NCBI RefSeq assembly: GCF_000003815.2
Contig: NC_049993.1
Span: 13,741,526 to 13,805,525, forward strand
DNA from: Branchiostoma floridae
Lineage: Eukaryota; Chordata; Leptocardii; Amphioxiformes; Branchiostomatidae
Length of the DNA: 64,000 bases
Direction: 5' to 3'
Under the pieces are notes generated by a model. It worked only from the letters and a program-made list of their open reading frames with translations. It did not search any database and had not been told where the DNA came from. Below, in pieces: positions 33,053 to 43,737 of this stretch. Numbering within the stretch: position 1 is the first letter of the stretch; the number at the start of each line of letters is the position of its first letter. The position numbers and the translations under genes were made by a program.

Positions 33053-36000
33053 CTATGAGGACTTTTCATCAGTGAGTTTGTTTGCGCGGACAGGTGCTCC
33101 CTGAGTTGTAGTCTCGAGCAGCGGATTCCTGATGAGCACTTTGGCAGTCTGGACTGCACCCGTCTTCAGGCCCTCTCTCAACGTACGGAAGGGAAGAATG
33201 GGATCTTCGGAACTCAAGGGCAAGCATTGGCAGGACTTCCTCAACTCTATGGCCTGTGGGAAAGGAGGAAAAGAAATGAGATTGAGAACAATTTTATAAT
33301 TGGCAAACACAGAATAGAGTTACATGTATTTATTCATTTGCCTCTAATGTCAGTTGTTCCAGACACTCTCTGATCATGGGTGACAAAAAAGTATGTCACC
33401 TGTGGCAGCAGCTGTATCACTGTCAGGTGTTGACCCCACTTCAACAGCAGTTGTTCCAGGTGCTGTGCTCTCTGATCATGTGTGGGATGTGTGGAGAGGA
33501 CAGTAATGTGTATTACATGTAGCAGCAGCTGTTCAAGGTGCTGTGCTCTCTGCTCATGTGTAGGATGTGTGGAGAGGAGAAGAATGTGTTACCTGTGGCA
33601 GCAGCTGTTGCAGGTGCTGTGCTCTCGTATCATGTGTGGTATGTGTGGACACAATAATGTGTGTTACCAGTTGCAGCAGCTGTTCCAGGTGATGTGCTCT
33701 CTGCTCATGTGTGGGATGTGTGAACACAAAATGTATGTTACCTGTGGCAGCAGCTGTTCAAGGTGCTGTGCTCTCGTATCATGTGTGGGATGTGTGGACA
33801 GCCAGTCCAGGTCCAGCTTTTCATCCATGTCATCCTGAAGGGCCATTCGTTCCCAGAATGCAGCACTCTCACGAACATCAAAGCAGGCCTGCAGTGCCGT
33901 AAGAAAACAATATGTCAACCAGATTGTTCAAGAGGCACAAAGACATACACCATCATTTCTTATGCCAGTCTGACTTTTGCTACTTATGTTATGGAAAGAA
34001 ATCAGGATATATTTTGCCTACCAACAACTATTTTCCAGACATGTCCACATCTGTTGTATGGTCTTGATGTCGCAGAATTAATTCTCAAACGGGTAACTGT
34101 TATTGTAGAACCAACAACTACAAGGATCTGAAGATAGCCTTTTTTTTACAACACAGCTACATTTTGTACAACACATCCCTTTAGCTTGCAATCATTTAAC
34201 AACTGTACGGCAATGGACCCCTTTCCAAACTCTGGTATATTTGGTGAAAACGTAGGGTCGGGTCATAAATCATTTTCACATATTATGTAAATTTTACAAC
34301 ACTTTTATGTACACTGTTTCATTGCCCAACCTTCATTTTCACCCATCACACAGAAGTTTGAAAAGGGGTCTTTTGTACGCTTAATAAGTGACTGGGCCTT
34401 GAATAGATACAAGCCCTATAAATATCAGATGTCCCCACCTTGGCAGCCAGCTGCAGCCCCACTTCATCTGCCTCTGTCTCCAGCATCCTGCTGTAAGGCA
34501 TCTCCAGCAGCAGCTGGGGGAAACAGTTACAGGTGTTAGCTTTACAGGCGTCACAGGTGTCAGCCTCACAGGTGTCACAGGTGACAGCTTTACAGGTGTC
34601 ACAGGTGACAGATTTACAGGTATTAAAGGTGACAGCTTTACAGGTGTTCAAGGTGTCAGCTTTACAGGTATTAGCTTTACAGGTGTTTCAGGTGTCAACT
34701 GGACGGGTGTCAACTTTACAGATGTTTGCTTCACAGGTCTTACAGGTGTTACCTTAACAGATGTTACACCTGTGTCACGTCATGTGTCACCTGTGGTACA
34801 TTGACATCATCTCATATGCTTCTCAGAATTCTGAGAATGTCTGCTGGATGCGAATCCATATCCAGACTTATCTCAAACTTTCATCCTTTCTTTGTTAACC
34901 TTGGCCTAGCAACAAATATTGACTATATATACTGATAAATGTTGAAGCTATGATAGTCAACAATATTACAAAAAATATGCCTGAGTCATGGTAAAAAAAG
35001 TGGTACCTAGTACATTTCTAATGGTGCTGTCTCCTGCACCCGTCCCTACATCCTGGGATGGAAGTTTCTTGTTGGGACGGATAAAAATTTCATTCCGTCT
35101 GCCCCCAAAATGTGACCTTCATGAGCTTTAACAAAATATATTCACAATATAGGATCCCAAACAATGAGTGGGACAGGGAAAGGATGGAAACACTACTCAT
35201 ACATACCTTTGCAAACTTGTTCTGTAGCCAGTGTGACAGCAGAGCCATCCAGTCAGAAGGGAAGAAGGCCCAGATGGCAGCCACAACACAGATGGACAGG
35301 CAGTCCACCAACTGTAGGAAGCTCACCTGCTCTGCCTAGTGAGAAAGAAATGAACTGTGGCTTCAACTTCTATACAGGCACAAACACATTAAAGTGTAAC
35401 CTTGCAGCAGAAATATTATATACATTCTGAAAACATGATACCTCATGCTCCAGTTATGAATATACTTCTGCATAAACAGTTCTTACACTTGGATAACCTT
35501 AGAAGCAGATTCTCTAATGCCAGGTCCGCTGCTTGTATACAACAAGCATTGATCCTTATCAATGAGTTAATACTATCCGGCCAATCAGGGAAAGTTGCCA
35601 CCCAATCACATTGCCTCTTGACCATATGTGGTGATGTGATTGGCTGGTACATTTCTCACTTACCCTCCAACAACAGGAGAGGAAACATGTGATTGGCAAA
35701 TGGATGACAAGCACTAATTGCAAAAAGAAATATGGATTGTAAGCCAACACCAGTGATTGTTTGCGGCAATGTGATTGGCTGGTAACTTTACCTCCAACAA
35801 CAGGAGGGGAGCTGTACCAATATGTCACATCCAGATCCTTCTCTCTCCCTCCGTGATTACCTTCGTCAATAATTCTATGTGTTAGGCAGCATTGTGTGTC
35901 TGTATGTGCATTGGTTAACAAGATCACCCAAGAACAGCAACACATATTTCCTCCTACTCCCTCCCTGACCCAATAATACTTACAGCATGACCCAGGATAG

Positions 36001-39000
36001 CATGAGCCATCTCATGCCCCAGGATGATACCCAGCTGGTGAGGGTTGGTCACAGTCTCCAACATCCCTCCAAACACAAAGATCTGTCCATGCTGTAGAAC
36101 AAACAATGGAAATTCTATTATGGACTGAAATGTCTTATATTAAAAAAACTGATATTTAGTGAACACAGGTAGCACCATGCATCTTTAGAATACTTTCTCA
36201 TTAAAGATTCTCCTTCTATCGGTGCTAATCATTATTCTCTTCGCCAAGAAGAGTATGAGATTGCTGACTTGGGTCTGTATGTAGGTCAACAGCAAATAAC
36301 TCCAGAAATTGTGGATGGAACTTTGTGATTTTTGGTAGGTGTGTAGCGGTTGTCAAAAGGAATCCCAAATTAGAAAACGGTTTACCTGGCGTTTTCCTAC
36401 GGTACTGCAGCAAGCTTGGTATGTTTTTGGGGTTTGTTTGGGGCAGCATAAGTCAAAATGCAGCTGGGCGATTTTCACCGTACTTGGTAGGTGTGTAGCG
36501 GTTTTGGAGAGGAAGGTCAAGTGCGAAAATGGTTTACCTAGCTCTTACCTGCGGTGCTGTAGCGGGATTTGTATGTAAGTGCGTTTTGCAAGATAACTCA
36601 AGATGCTTTTGATGAATGCTAATGATATTTTGTTGATAGGTAGGGAACACAGAAAGGAAGGTCAAGTTCGATAATGGGCCTCCTGGCGACTTGTTTTGGT
36701 ACTGCAAGTGAGCGTCAAAGCTTGCGCCTAAATTTTCCAGAAGTGCCAGGTTCATAATTTTTTAATGGTGGATAGCTGTTGGGACTAGGAGTGAATGGTG
36801 TAATTTTGGGCCCCCTAGCAGCTTGTTTGGAACTGCAGTGGGTCTTATAGTTCGTAACTTTTAAGAAGGATAACTCCAGAGGAGATTGTTGGATAGTCTT
36901 TGTTTTTGGTATGTAGTTACTTTGGGTGATAATGAACATAATGAGATGCAAATTATATAAATCATTATCTATTTGATATAATTACTTAGGGAAACTTCTA
37001 TATAGGTTAAAAATATACTTGTGACGGAGTCACCCGAAAGAACTTGAATCGGCCCATGGATGTCTAAAGATAGAGAAAAAGTAGGTCAAGACAGCCGGTC
37101 TTGACACATGAAATTCTGATTGACCAGGGATGCTACCGGAGGTCATCTTTGGTCACAGTCCAAGGCCCCCTAAAATCAATGCTATTCGGCCAGGCTGGAG
37201 TCTGGCAGAGTCTGATTTTAACAAAACACTATGAAAGTTGCGCTGGAAAGTATCACAACATTGTACATAATTTCCTTGTCACCAATTTGCCGAGAAGGGT
37301 ATGTGGGGTTTTTAGGGGCATTTGTGGGTTTGTGAGGAAAACACGTTCATGCAGTCATTTGCTATTGGGGTAGGTACTATTTACAATGTAGTAATACATG
37401 ATAAGACGTTAAAAGTCTTAATAAAGGCATGATTATTTGGCGAAGAGATGTGTTCGTCGAACTCTAGTTCTTTATGAAGGCGAACTTTTTGCTTTTTTTA
37501 GTCTTTTTTCTTACAGAACTACAATGCTTAAAATATGCCAAAACATGTCTATGTTGTCTAGCAGTTAGTGACTCTGCTTCTGTAGTGGGATTTCAAATCC
37601 TGTCAGCTGTTGCTCACACAACATGTATGCCACTAGAAAAAGTTGCAGTCCTTAGGACAAGATTGTAAGCCATGGTCTACTGTTCGTTGTGCTCATTAAA
37701 AAGAGCAACCGTCGGACTGCTACTTGCATTGATCTTGTCTTCACAAACTGTAAAGACAGATGTACTCCAGCTAGGTCTGTTCCTGTCGGTTTTTCAGATC
37801 ACAACATAGTCTACATCTCGAGAAAAACCAAGGTTCCCAGAGCACAGGCAAGGGTAGTACACAAGAGGTCCTTTCGGAGGTTCTGCCCTGAGGACTTTCT
37901 GAATGACATCGAGTTGGCACCATGGCATCTTGTACAGGATGAACAAGATGTCGATGAAGCACTTCATCTCTTCACTGTCATGTTCAACGAGATTGCAGAC
38001 CAGCACGCTCCCATGAAAAAACAACAACAGAAGTCGAATCCAGTGGCATGGCTGGACGAGGAGCTCAGGGAACTGATGCGTCTTCGGGACGAGGCCAGGA
38101 GGGAATCCGTCATCTCGGGTCTACAGTCCGACATCCAGGTCTACAAGAAACTCCGAAACGCAGTTGTGAAGCTTAATAGGAAAAAGAAGGCAACATACTA
38201 CAAAGAAAAGTTAGAAGAAAATAAAAACGAACCCAAAGCAATGTGGAAAACCTTAAACGGCATTCTCGGAAAGGGATCTAAACGCGCAACCGGTGTGGTT
38301 GAACAAGGGGGAACTTACCTTACAAAACCCAAGGACATTGCAGAACATTTCAACGCCTTCTTTCTCCACAAAGTCAACACCTTGCGACAAGGAATGGAAA
38401 AACAACCCGACAACACCGTGCTTCACCTGATTGAAGAGAACATCATGGCGGGCAAGGACTGCAACTTTGAATTCAGACAAGTGAACAGAGAGGAAGTGTA
38501 CCAACTCCTACTGGCCCTGCCAGAAGGAAAAGCAGCTGGACTGGATAACATGGACAATAAGCTACTGAGAATTGCAGCAGAGCATGTTTCTACTCCCCTC
38601 TGTTACATTATTAATTTATCATTTGTAACCTCAGTCTATCCAAGTGAATGGAAGAAGGCTAAAGTGGTACCTATTCCTAAGTCCACTACAGAACCCTTCT
38701 GCGGCGCTAACAGCAGACCTATTAGCCTTCTTCCTACCACTAGTAAGATAATGGAACGTATTGTTTGCAAACAAGTGTCAGACTATTTCTCGAAGAATTC
38801 ACTTATGTCTGAGAATCAGCATGCATACAGGAAGAACCATTCAACCTGTACTGCACTGCTGCACATGGTAGATGATTGGTACCACAGTATAGATCAGGGG
38901 AAACTGGTAGGCGCCATCTTCCTCGATTTCTCTGCAGCTTTCGACCTTGTTGATCACAACTGTCTACTTTCGAAATTAGCATGTTATGGCTTTGATGAAT

Positions 39001-42000
39001 CTACCACCAAATGGATGGCAAGTTACCTGACGGGAAGAGAACAATGTGTTCACATCAAAGGAACAAACTCTTCCTTTAAGGAACTGCCTTGCGGTGTGCC
39101 CCAGGGGAGCTGTTTAGGGCCCCTTCTTTTTACCATTTATACTAATGATCTACCGCTTGCCATCACTCAGGCCACAGCGGATATGTATGCTGATGACACA
39201 TCAGCCTACATATGCGCTCCTTCTATTGAAACTATCTCACATAAACTACAGACAGAGGTAAACAACATCTGTAGCTGGGTTAGAGTGAACCGGCTTTTCT
39301 TGAACACTTCAAAAACAAAATGTATTGTACTGGGGAGCAAGCCCAAAATGTCTGCTAAACCCAAACTCACACTAACTGCAAATGGTAAGGTTATCGAACA
39401 GGTCTCTGAGGTAAAACTACTTGGTTCGACAGTAGATGAGTGCCTTACCTGGAATACTCACACAAAATTAACATCTAAGAAAATGGCTAGATCACTGGGG
39501 ATGATCAAAAGATGCGCATACCTTATGGATCAAACATTGTTAAAAATTGTAATAGAATGCCTTGTACTATCACACATCGATTATTGCAGCCCAGTTTGGT
39601 CATGCACAACTAAAACTAACATAAACCTTCTGCAACGAATGCAGAACAAGGCAACTCGTCTGTTTCAGTCGAAGCCACAGTGGAAACCTGTGCACACGAG
39701 ATTGTCAATAAACACCATGACAACATTTAAAAGGATAACACTCACAAACGAACCTATTTGTATCAGTAGGCAACTGCGTTCGGTCAACAACTTGCATAGT
39801 TACAGAACCCGTTTTGCTGCTAAACAATCTTTTCTGTTAGAGAAACCTAGAACTAACGCACTGATGAAGTGTTTCATGTACAGGGCTGTCAGAGTGTGGA
39901 ATAACCTTCCAATTGTCATGCAATCCACACAATCCCTGAGAGTGTTTAAGGATGGTTTGCACAAATACTTNNNNNNNNNNNNNNNNNNNNNNNNNNNNNN
40001 NNNNNNNNNNNNNNNNNNNNNNNNNNNNNNNNNNNNNNNNNNNNNNNNNNNNNNNNNNNNNNNNNNNNNNTTTCAAAGTTTCACTGTACAGTGAACCAGT
40101 AATGTAAATACTGTACATAGCATCTATCTTCTCTCTGACATGACCAATGGAAGACCAGCACTTCACAGAGCTAGAATTCTTGTGATATCACCGGTCTGTC
40201 ATTTTCACTATATAGATAACAAGATAGCACAGGTAAACACTTACAGGTAGAACAAAGGCGTTCTTGACCGGTTGATTGACCACATGTACTGTCCAGGTGA
40301 TGTCTCTGACCTGTGGAATGTCCTGATTGTTCTTGACCAGCCAGTTGGTGACATTGGACACAAGCTGGTACCCTGGGTGGTCAGGGCCGACCAGGTCTTC
40401 TCCAAACTGCTCTAAATGCTACAGGAACAAGGACAGGAAATACAATGCAACATCTTTCAATACAATTCAATCTCTGTAACTGGATTAGAAAAAAAGGAGA
40501 TTTACTTCCGGACGTTTTATCCAGTTGTATGGATTGAATTTTATCTAGATATTGTTTACTTGGATGTCTAACCTTCATAAACGTAGCAATGTAAGATCAC
40601 GTCCAAATTTCTTAGAGTTAGACAGATACATATTCTAATACCTTCCCTTAGCTATGACATATATGTAAAGATTTTCCACATCAAAAGCTAACAATGACAC
40701 TGTGTCCATCAATACTAATACTAGAATGCCTCCTCTAGATACTACAACTGTGTACTTAAACACATGATAGTCACTCCTTACCATGTTATACTCCACATCT
40801 GCTATACTGCTGAACTGGTCTGATGTGAATGCGATGAAGCGCTCCCTGTTGGTTATAGGTGTGCGCTGCAGGTGAGTGAAGTAGTACACAGTAACGGTGC
40901 CACCGATGACTGCCGCCATCCCCAGGTACTTTCCATAGTGTCTCCTCAGGTGGCCGGCAAATATGTCTCCTCGCTTCTCCTTAGGAAGGACCTTCCACCA
41001 CTTCCTGAACACCCTGGAGAAAAACAAGGGCTTGAAATGTTCCTGGTTGGTTTTAAGTTTTGTAATTTTGCAGCACCTCTCCATCACAAAATTACATGAC
41101 TGTGAGTTTTGTGGTACAGTATTGCTTTGACTGTAGAGCTAAAATACTAGCCTGGACTCCAGCCATGTTGTGCTTTTCGTCACTCCCCGAAGCGTATCTT
41201 TGGGGAGCAACTAAAGGTACAACAAGGCTGGAGTCTAGGCTACTAAAATACCGTGGAAACCTCTTTTCCATTCAGTCGTACTGTGAAGTTAAATGCCAGC
41301 AAAATGAATGCATTCAATGATTTGGCACTAAAAAAATGTCAAATCACGCCATAGTTATGATTTGTTGTGCCATGACGTCAGTGGTTCACTAATATGGTAA
41401 TGAGGGAAGGTTCCCGGATGTTCCCCGCCATGCTGTCATAGAGTGTCCAGAAGTTATTAAACCGTGCTGCGTTCATCCCTGCACTCGTGTCGTCCATTGC
41501 GGTCCTGGTAATTCACTACTGACGTACATTAAAAAAAAAAGTTTACATTAGTTGTTCCTGTACTGGTTAAATTTGGCCTTGAGAGTCCCTGACTTTTCCT
41601 GTAGATTTAAAACCTTATTCTTTTTTGCTGTGATGTAATTTGAGCCAAATGCCAGTTCAACTTTGTTTCTACTGTAGACCCAAGCTTTCAAAATTTGTTC
41701 CTGGGTGCCTTGCATCATCAAAAACTTTGAATTTGACTTCATTATCAAAACATACATGAAGCATTTCCAGTATATACATTATACTATGTTTTGTTGGAGA
41801 TATGCAACATGTAAAGAAGTGGGTCAATGGTAACCTGATACCTTTCCTAACAATGGGAATTTTACCAGCCACAGTAAAACAAACTATAGTGACTTTGCAC
41901 TATTTATTTTCAATGTCCCACTGCAACTAGAAACTTGTCACAAATAATTTCATACACCCATCATGCAATAATCTCAAAGCTAACATTGTAATTAAACTGA

Positions 42001-42483
42001 ATACAACACAGAAGATAAAACTAGAGTTTCCGAATTGCAATAATTATTGCAATTAACCACAACCAAAATAGCCAAGAAGAATGTCAAAGTGGTCATGATC
42101 GCTCTTAAGGTATTCATGTTTAAGTCTACAGTTCAATAACTATCACAAGAAAAAAAGCGATACATTGTACTAGACAACAATAAAACTTACCGCCCACTTA
42201 TAACAGCTGAAATCTTGGCGATCGGTTTGAAGAGGAGCCAAAAGAGGGGCGGGGCTGAACACCTGGCTGAGGTGTGAAAACACCTGGCGGCACCTGCTGA
42301 TACAGCTGTCCTGACATCACCTGCAGATCTCCGCACCTGCAAGAGTCTCCTCTGTCCTTTCTCTACGTTCTGAGGTAGTTTTCCGTTCGTAGTAAACCTA
42401 AACTGTCTCACTGCTGTTTGTGGCCAAGATTGTTTTCCGACCGAGCAGAACACAGACCCTGCCGTTCGCCCAAACACGAACAT
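33053..42483 (-). CDS. OMA1: mitochondrial inner-membrane metalloprotease OMA1
   Basis: OMA1 is a stress-activated zinc endopeptidase of the mitochondrial inner membrane that cleaves OPA1 and DELE1 in vertebrates. Minus-strand exons are 42191-42483, 40782-41013, 40245-40418, 35984-36091, 35207-35335, 34439-34513, 33742-33888 and 33053-33253. All boundaries and phases fit, giving 452 residues (human about 524). An Arg/Ser-rich start without early acidic residues fits a mitochondrial presequence. A membrane segment lies near 128-146. [11 protein letters not shown] supplies HExxH (His259, Glu260, His263), and ETEAD supplies the third zinc ligand, probably Glu324. STHPTH (His370) is the conserved M48-type motif. 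A second hydrophobic segment follows the HExxH exon. The C-terminus differs from and is shorter than the human one. It is head-to-head with the CAAP1-like gene. Confidence 0.93.
33353..33799 (-). repeat. tandem copies of the OMA1 STHP-exon 3' edge and donor
   Basis: The 3' end of the exon (33742-33799) is repeated in the following intron about every 74 bp, at about 33662-33720, 33587-33650, 33513-33573 and 33440-33497, with decayed remnants near 33353-33410. On the minus strand each of the four keeps the frame of STH.TH..RAQHL.QLL (first copy RAHHL). Copies at 33662 and 33587 also keep a GTAAC donor. Confidence 0.9.
34524..34772. repeat. TTTACAGGTGTCACAGGTG minisatellite next to an OMA1 acceptor
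   Basis: Short degenerate units built from ACAGGTGTCA and GACAGCTTT fill about 250 bp of the intron. The array starts about 10 bp from the acceptor of the exon at 34439-34513. Confidence 0.9.
35628..35813. repeat. ~50-bp direct duplication in OMA1 intron 4
   Basis: GTGATTGGCTGGTA followed by CTCCAACAACAGGAG occurs at 35628-35687 and again at about 35764-35813, 136 bp apart. Confidence 0.8.
36237..37447. mobile_element. possible 1.2-kb non-autonomous element with internal tandem units
   Basis: CTCTTCGCCAA at 36237-36247 and its exact reverse complement at 37437-37447 bound the region. Inside are four degenerate units of about 130-150 bp, marked by GGTACTGCAG-like anchors at 36401, 36553, 36698 and 36829. 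They share GGTAGGTGTGTAGCGGTT and GGTTTACCTGGC-type segments. No transposase ORF is seen and a target duplication is not clear. It lies in OMA1 intron 3. Confidence 0.45.
37689..39970 (+). mobile_element. 5'-truncated non-LTR retrotransposon with intact reverse transcriptase ORF
   Basis: One open frame of about 760 residues runs without stops to the assembly gap at 39971. It opens inside the end of an AP-type endonuclease (TCIDLVFTN, then FSDHNIVY). It then carries reverse-transcriptase motifs: [28 protein letters not shown] (about residue 411), [13 protein letters not shown] and the YADD catalytic site (Tyr500 onward), with a C-terminal region ending RVWNNLP and FKDGLHKY. The type resembles CR1/L2/Rex1-like LINEs. 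5' truncation is usual for target-primed insertion. It lies antisense in OMA1 intron 3. The 3' end is lost in the gap. Confidence 0.9.
39971..40070. other. assembly gap (100 N)
   Basis: Exactly 100 N interrupt the 3' end of the LINE; sequence resumes inside OMA1 intron 3. Confidence 0.99.
41158..41242. mobile_element. 85-bp MITE of the TAGCCTGG type with perfect 9-bp target duplication
   Basis: The left end TAGCCTGGACTCCAGCC and the right end GGCTGGAGTCTAGGCTA are near-perfect inverted repeats. CTAAAATAC flanks it at 41149-41157 and 41243-41251. It is in OMA1 intron 1. Confidence 0.9.
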
Positions 42484-42740
42484 ATTGAATATCTACTTGA
42501 CTAAAAATGCGTTTTTAAAAGCCTCATTACATAAAGAATACTGTGTACAAGACTAGCCTGTTTTAAGCCCACCAATCCACCGAAAAACACGACAATAAGC
42601 AAGAAAAGCCAAGGCAAACTTTACGAAACTTCCTGGTTACCGGGGGCTGCCATATTGGACTGCTCCACTAGCAAACTAGGGAGAATAGTTTCTATTCAAA
42701 GCTAAATTTCAAGTAAATTGTAATCCTCTATTCATTTTGC

Positions 42741-42784
42741 ATCTAGACTATTGATAAATGAAATCTAGACTATTGATAAATGAA
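42741..42784. repeat. exact 22-bp tandem duplication
   Basis: ATCTAGACTATTGATAAATG plus AA is present twice without spacer. Confidence 0.95.
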
Positions 42785-43185
42785 ATCTATTTGTTTTTAA
42801 TAGGCTTAGTAAGTTGGAATCAAACGTTTAAACAGTGCTGAATCAAGAATGTTTTCCATGTATTGAATAGTATGTTCCATTTCCCGCCATGCTCTCATGG
42901 TAAAATGTAGACTGCACGAAGTTTGGCCATTTGTGATTTTAAATGTCTAGATTTTTAAAGGGACGCAAATAGATGGACGTGAGACTATTGGATTAGTGAT
43001 AACGTGAGTATTGATTTACATAGAATTCATAATTTGTGCACAGAGAGGACGTGGTCTGTATTCTAGACATGACTATTTTTCTGTGTTTTGTTTATACTGA
43101 TGGGAGGGGGGCACTCTTCATCACAAACCAGACACAGATATGTGTATGTTTGTCTCATTGCATATCCCTATGTAAGAATGCGAGC

Positions 43186-43320
43186 AGAAACAGTCTCATG
43201 GCTCCTGTGCTTCAAACCCATGCCGAATCCAAGCCGCCATTTCACAAACCAAACACCTAAACCAGTACGTACACCAAAAAGGGCCAGACCTGTTTGGTAT
43301 GCTCAGTTTGTCGGCGCTTG
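43186..43320 (-). mobile_element. tRNA-derived SINE fragment, copy 1
   Basis: It parallels 43490-43620: ACAGTCTC.TGGCT, a CTTCAAACCCATGC B-box-like stretch (minus strand), AAGCCGCCA, AAAAGGGCCAGA and GCTTGAACC. Confidence 0.6.
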
Positions 43321-43489
43321 AACCCCACTGTTACACTTCTCCCCCTTTTCTTTTCTTATTAATATTCGTCCTCGGATCTCAGAGTCCTACTGGTATATTC
43401 CTGTGTGACACATCTCTACTAGTAGCCTGTTACTCACAGGGTTGGCATGGGAACCAATTTGTAGTAAAAAAGCGAGTAGGCTACTAGTA

Positions 43490-43620
43490 CAGTCTCCTGG
43501 CTTCCAGGATTCAAACCTGCACCAAACCCGGGCCGCCAGATAACAAATCCAACTCGCTAAACTGTTTAACACTAAAAGGGTCAGATCCATTTGGCAGGGT
43601 TAATTTGACAGGGCTTGAAC
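43490..43620 (-). mobile_element. tRNA-derived SINE fragment, copy 2
   Basis: On the minus strand, TTTAGCGAGTTGG is A-box-like and CAGGTTTGAATCCTGG is B-box-like, separated as in a tRNA. The block order is the same as in copy 1 about 300 bp upstream. Confidence 0.65.
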
Positions 43621-43737
43621 CGTTGAAGTTGAACGGTTATACCACACATTGTTCATAGTATACATGCTAAAATGTTACAGATGAATAAACACATGTTATA
43701 TTGCAGTTCCTAGGTTGCACCCAAACACCCTCCCACC

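Larger units (their letters stand above)
42484..43737. promoter_or_regulatory. shared 5' region of OMA1 (-) and the CAAP1-like gene (+)
   Basis: The two start codons are 1254 bp apart and point away from each other. GCTGCCATATTGG at 42646-42658 resembles a YY1 site, and ACTTCCTGG just upstream resembles an ETS site. Both are common in bidirectional housekeeping promoters. No TATA box stands out. The CAAP1-like start exon has an acceptor at 43705-43706, so an untranslated first exon must lie in this region; its donor could not be fixed. A SINE pair occupies 43186-43620. Confidence 0.5.

Noticed and set aside
33482-33838. 118-residue Cys-rich plus-strand open frame with CGMCG-type repeats
   Set aside because: It is the antisense shadow of the tandem copies of the OMA1 exon edge.
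41430-41515. A minus-strand open segment with plausible AG and GT borders between OMA1 exons 1 and 2 (reads [17 protein letters not shown])
   Set aside because: Joining exon 1 directly to the exon at 40782-41013 reproduces the known OMA1 order without a gap; the extra segment has no counterpart in the family.
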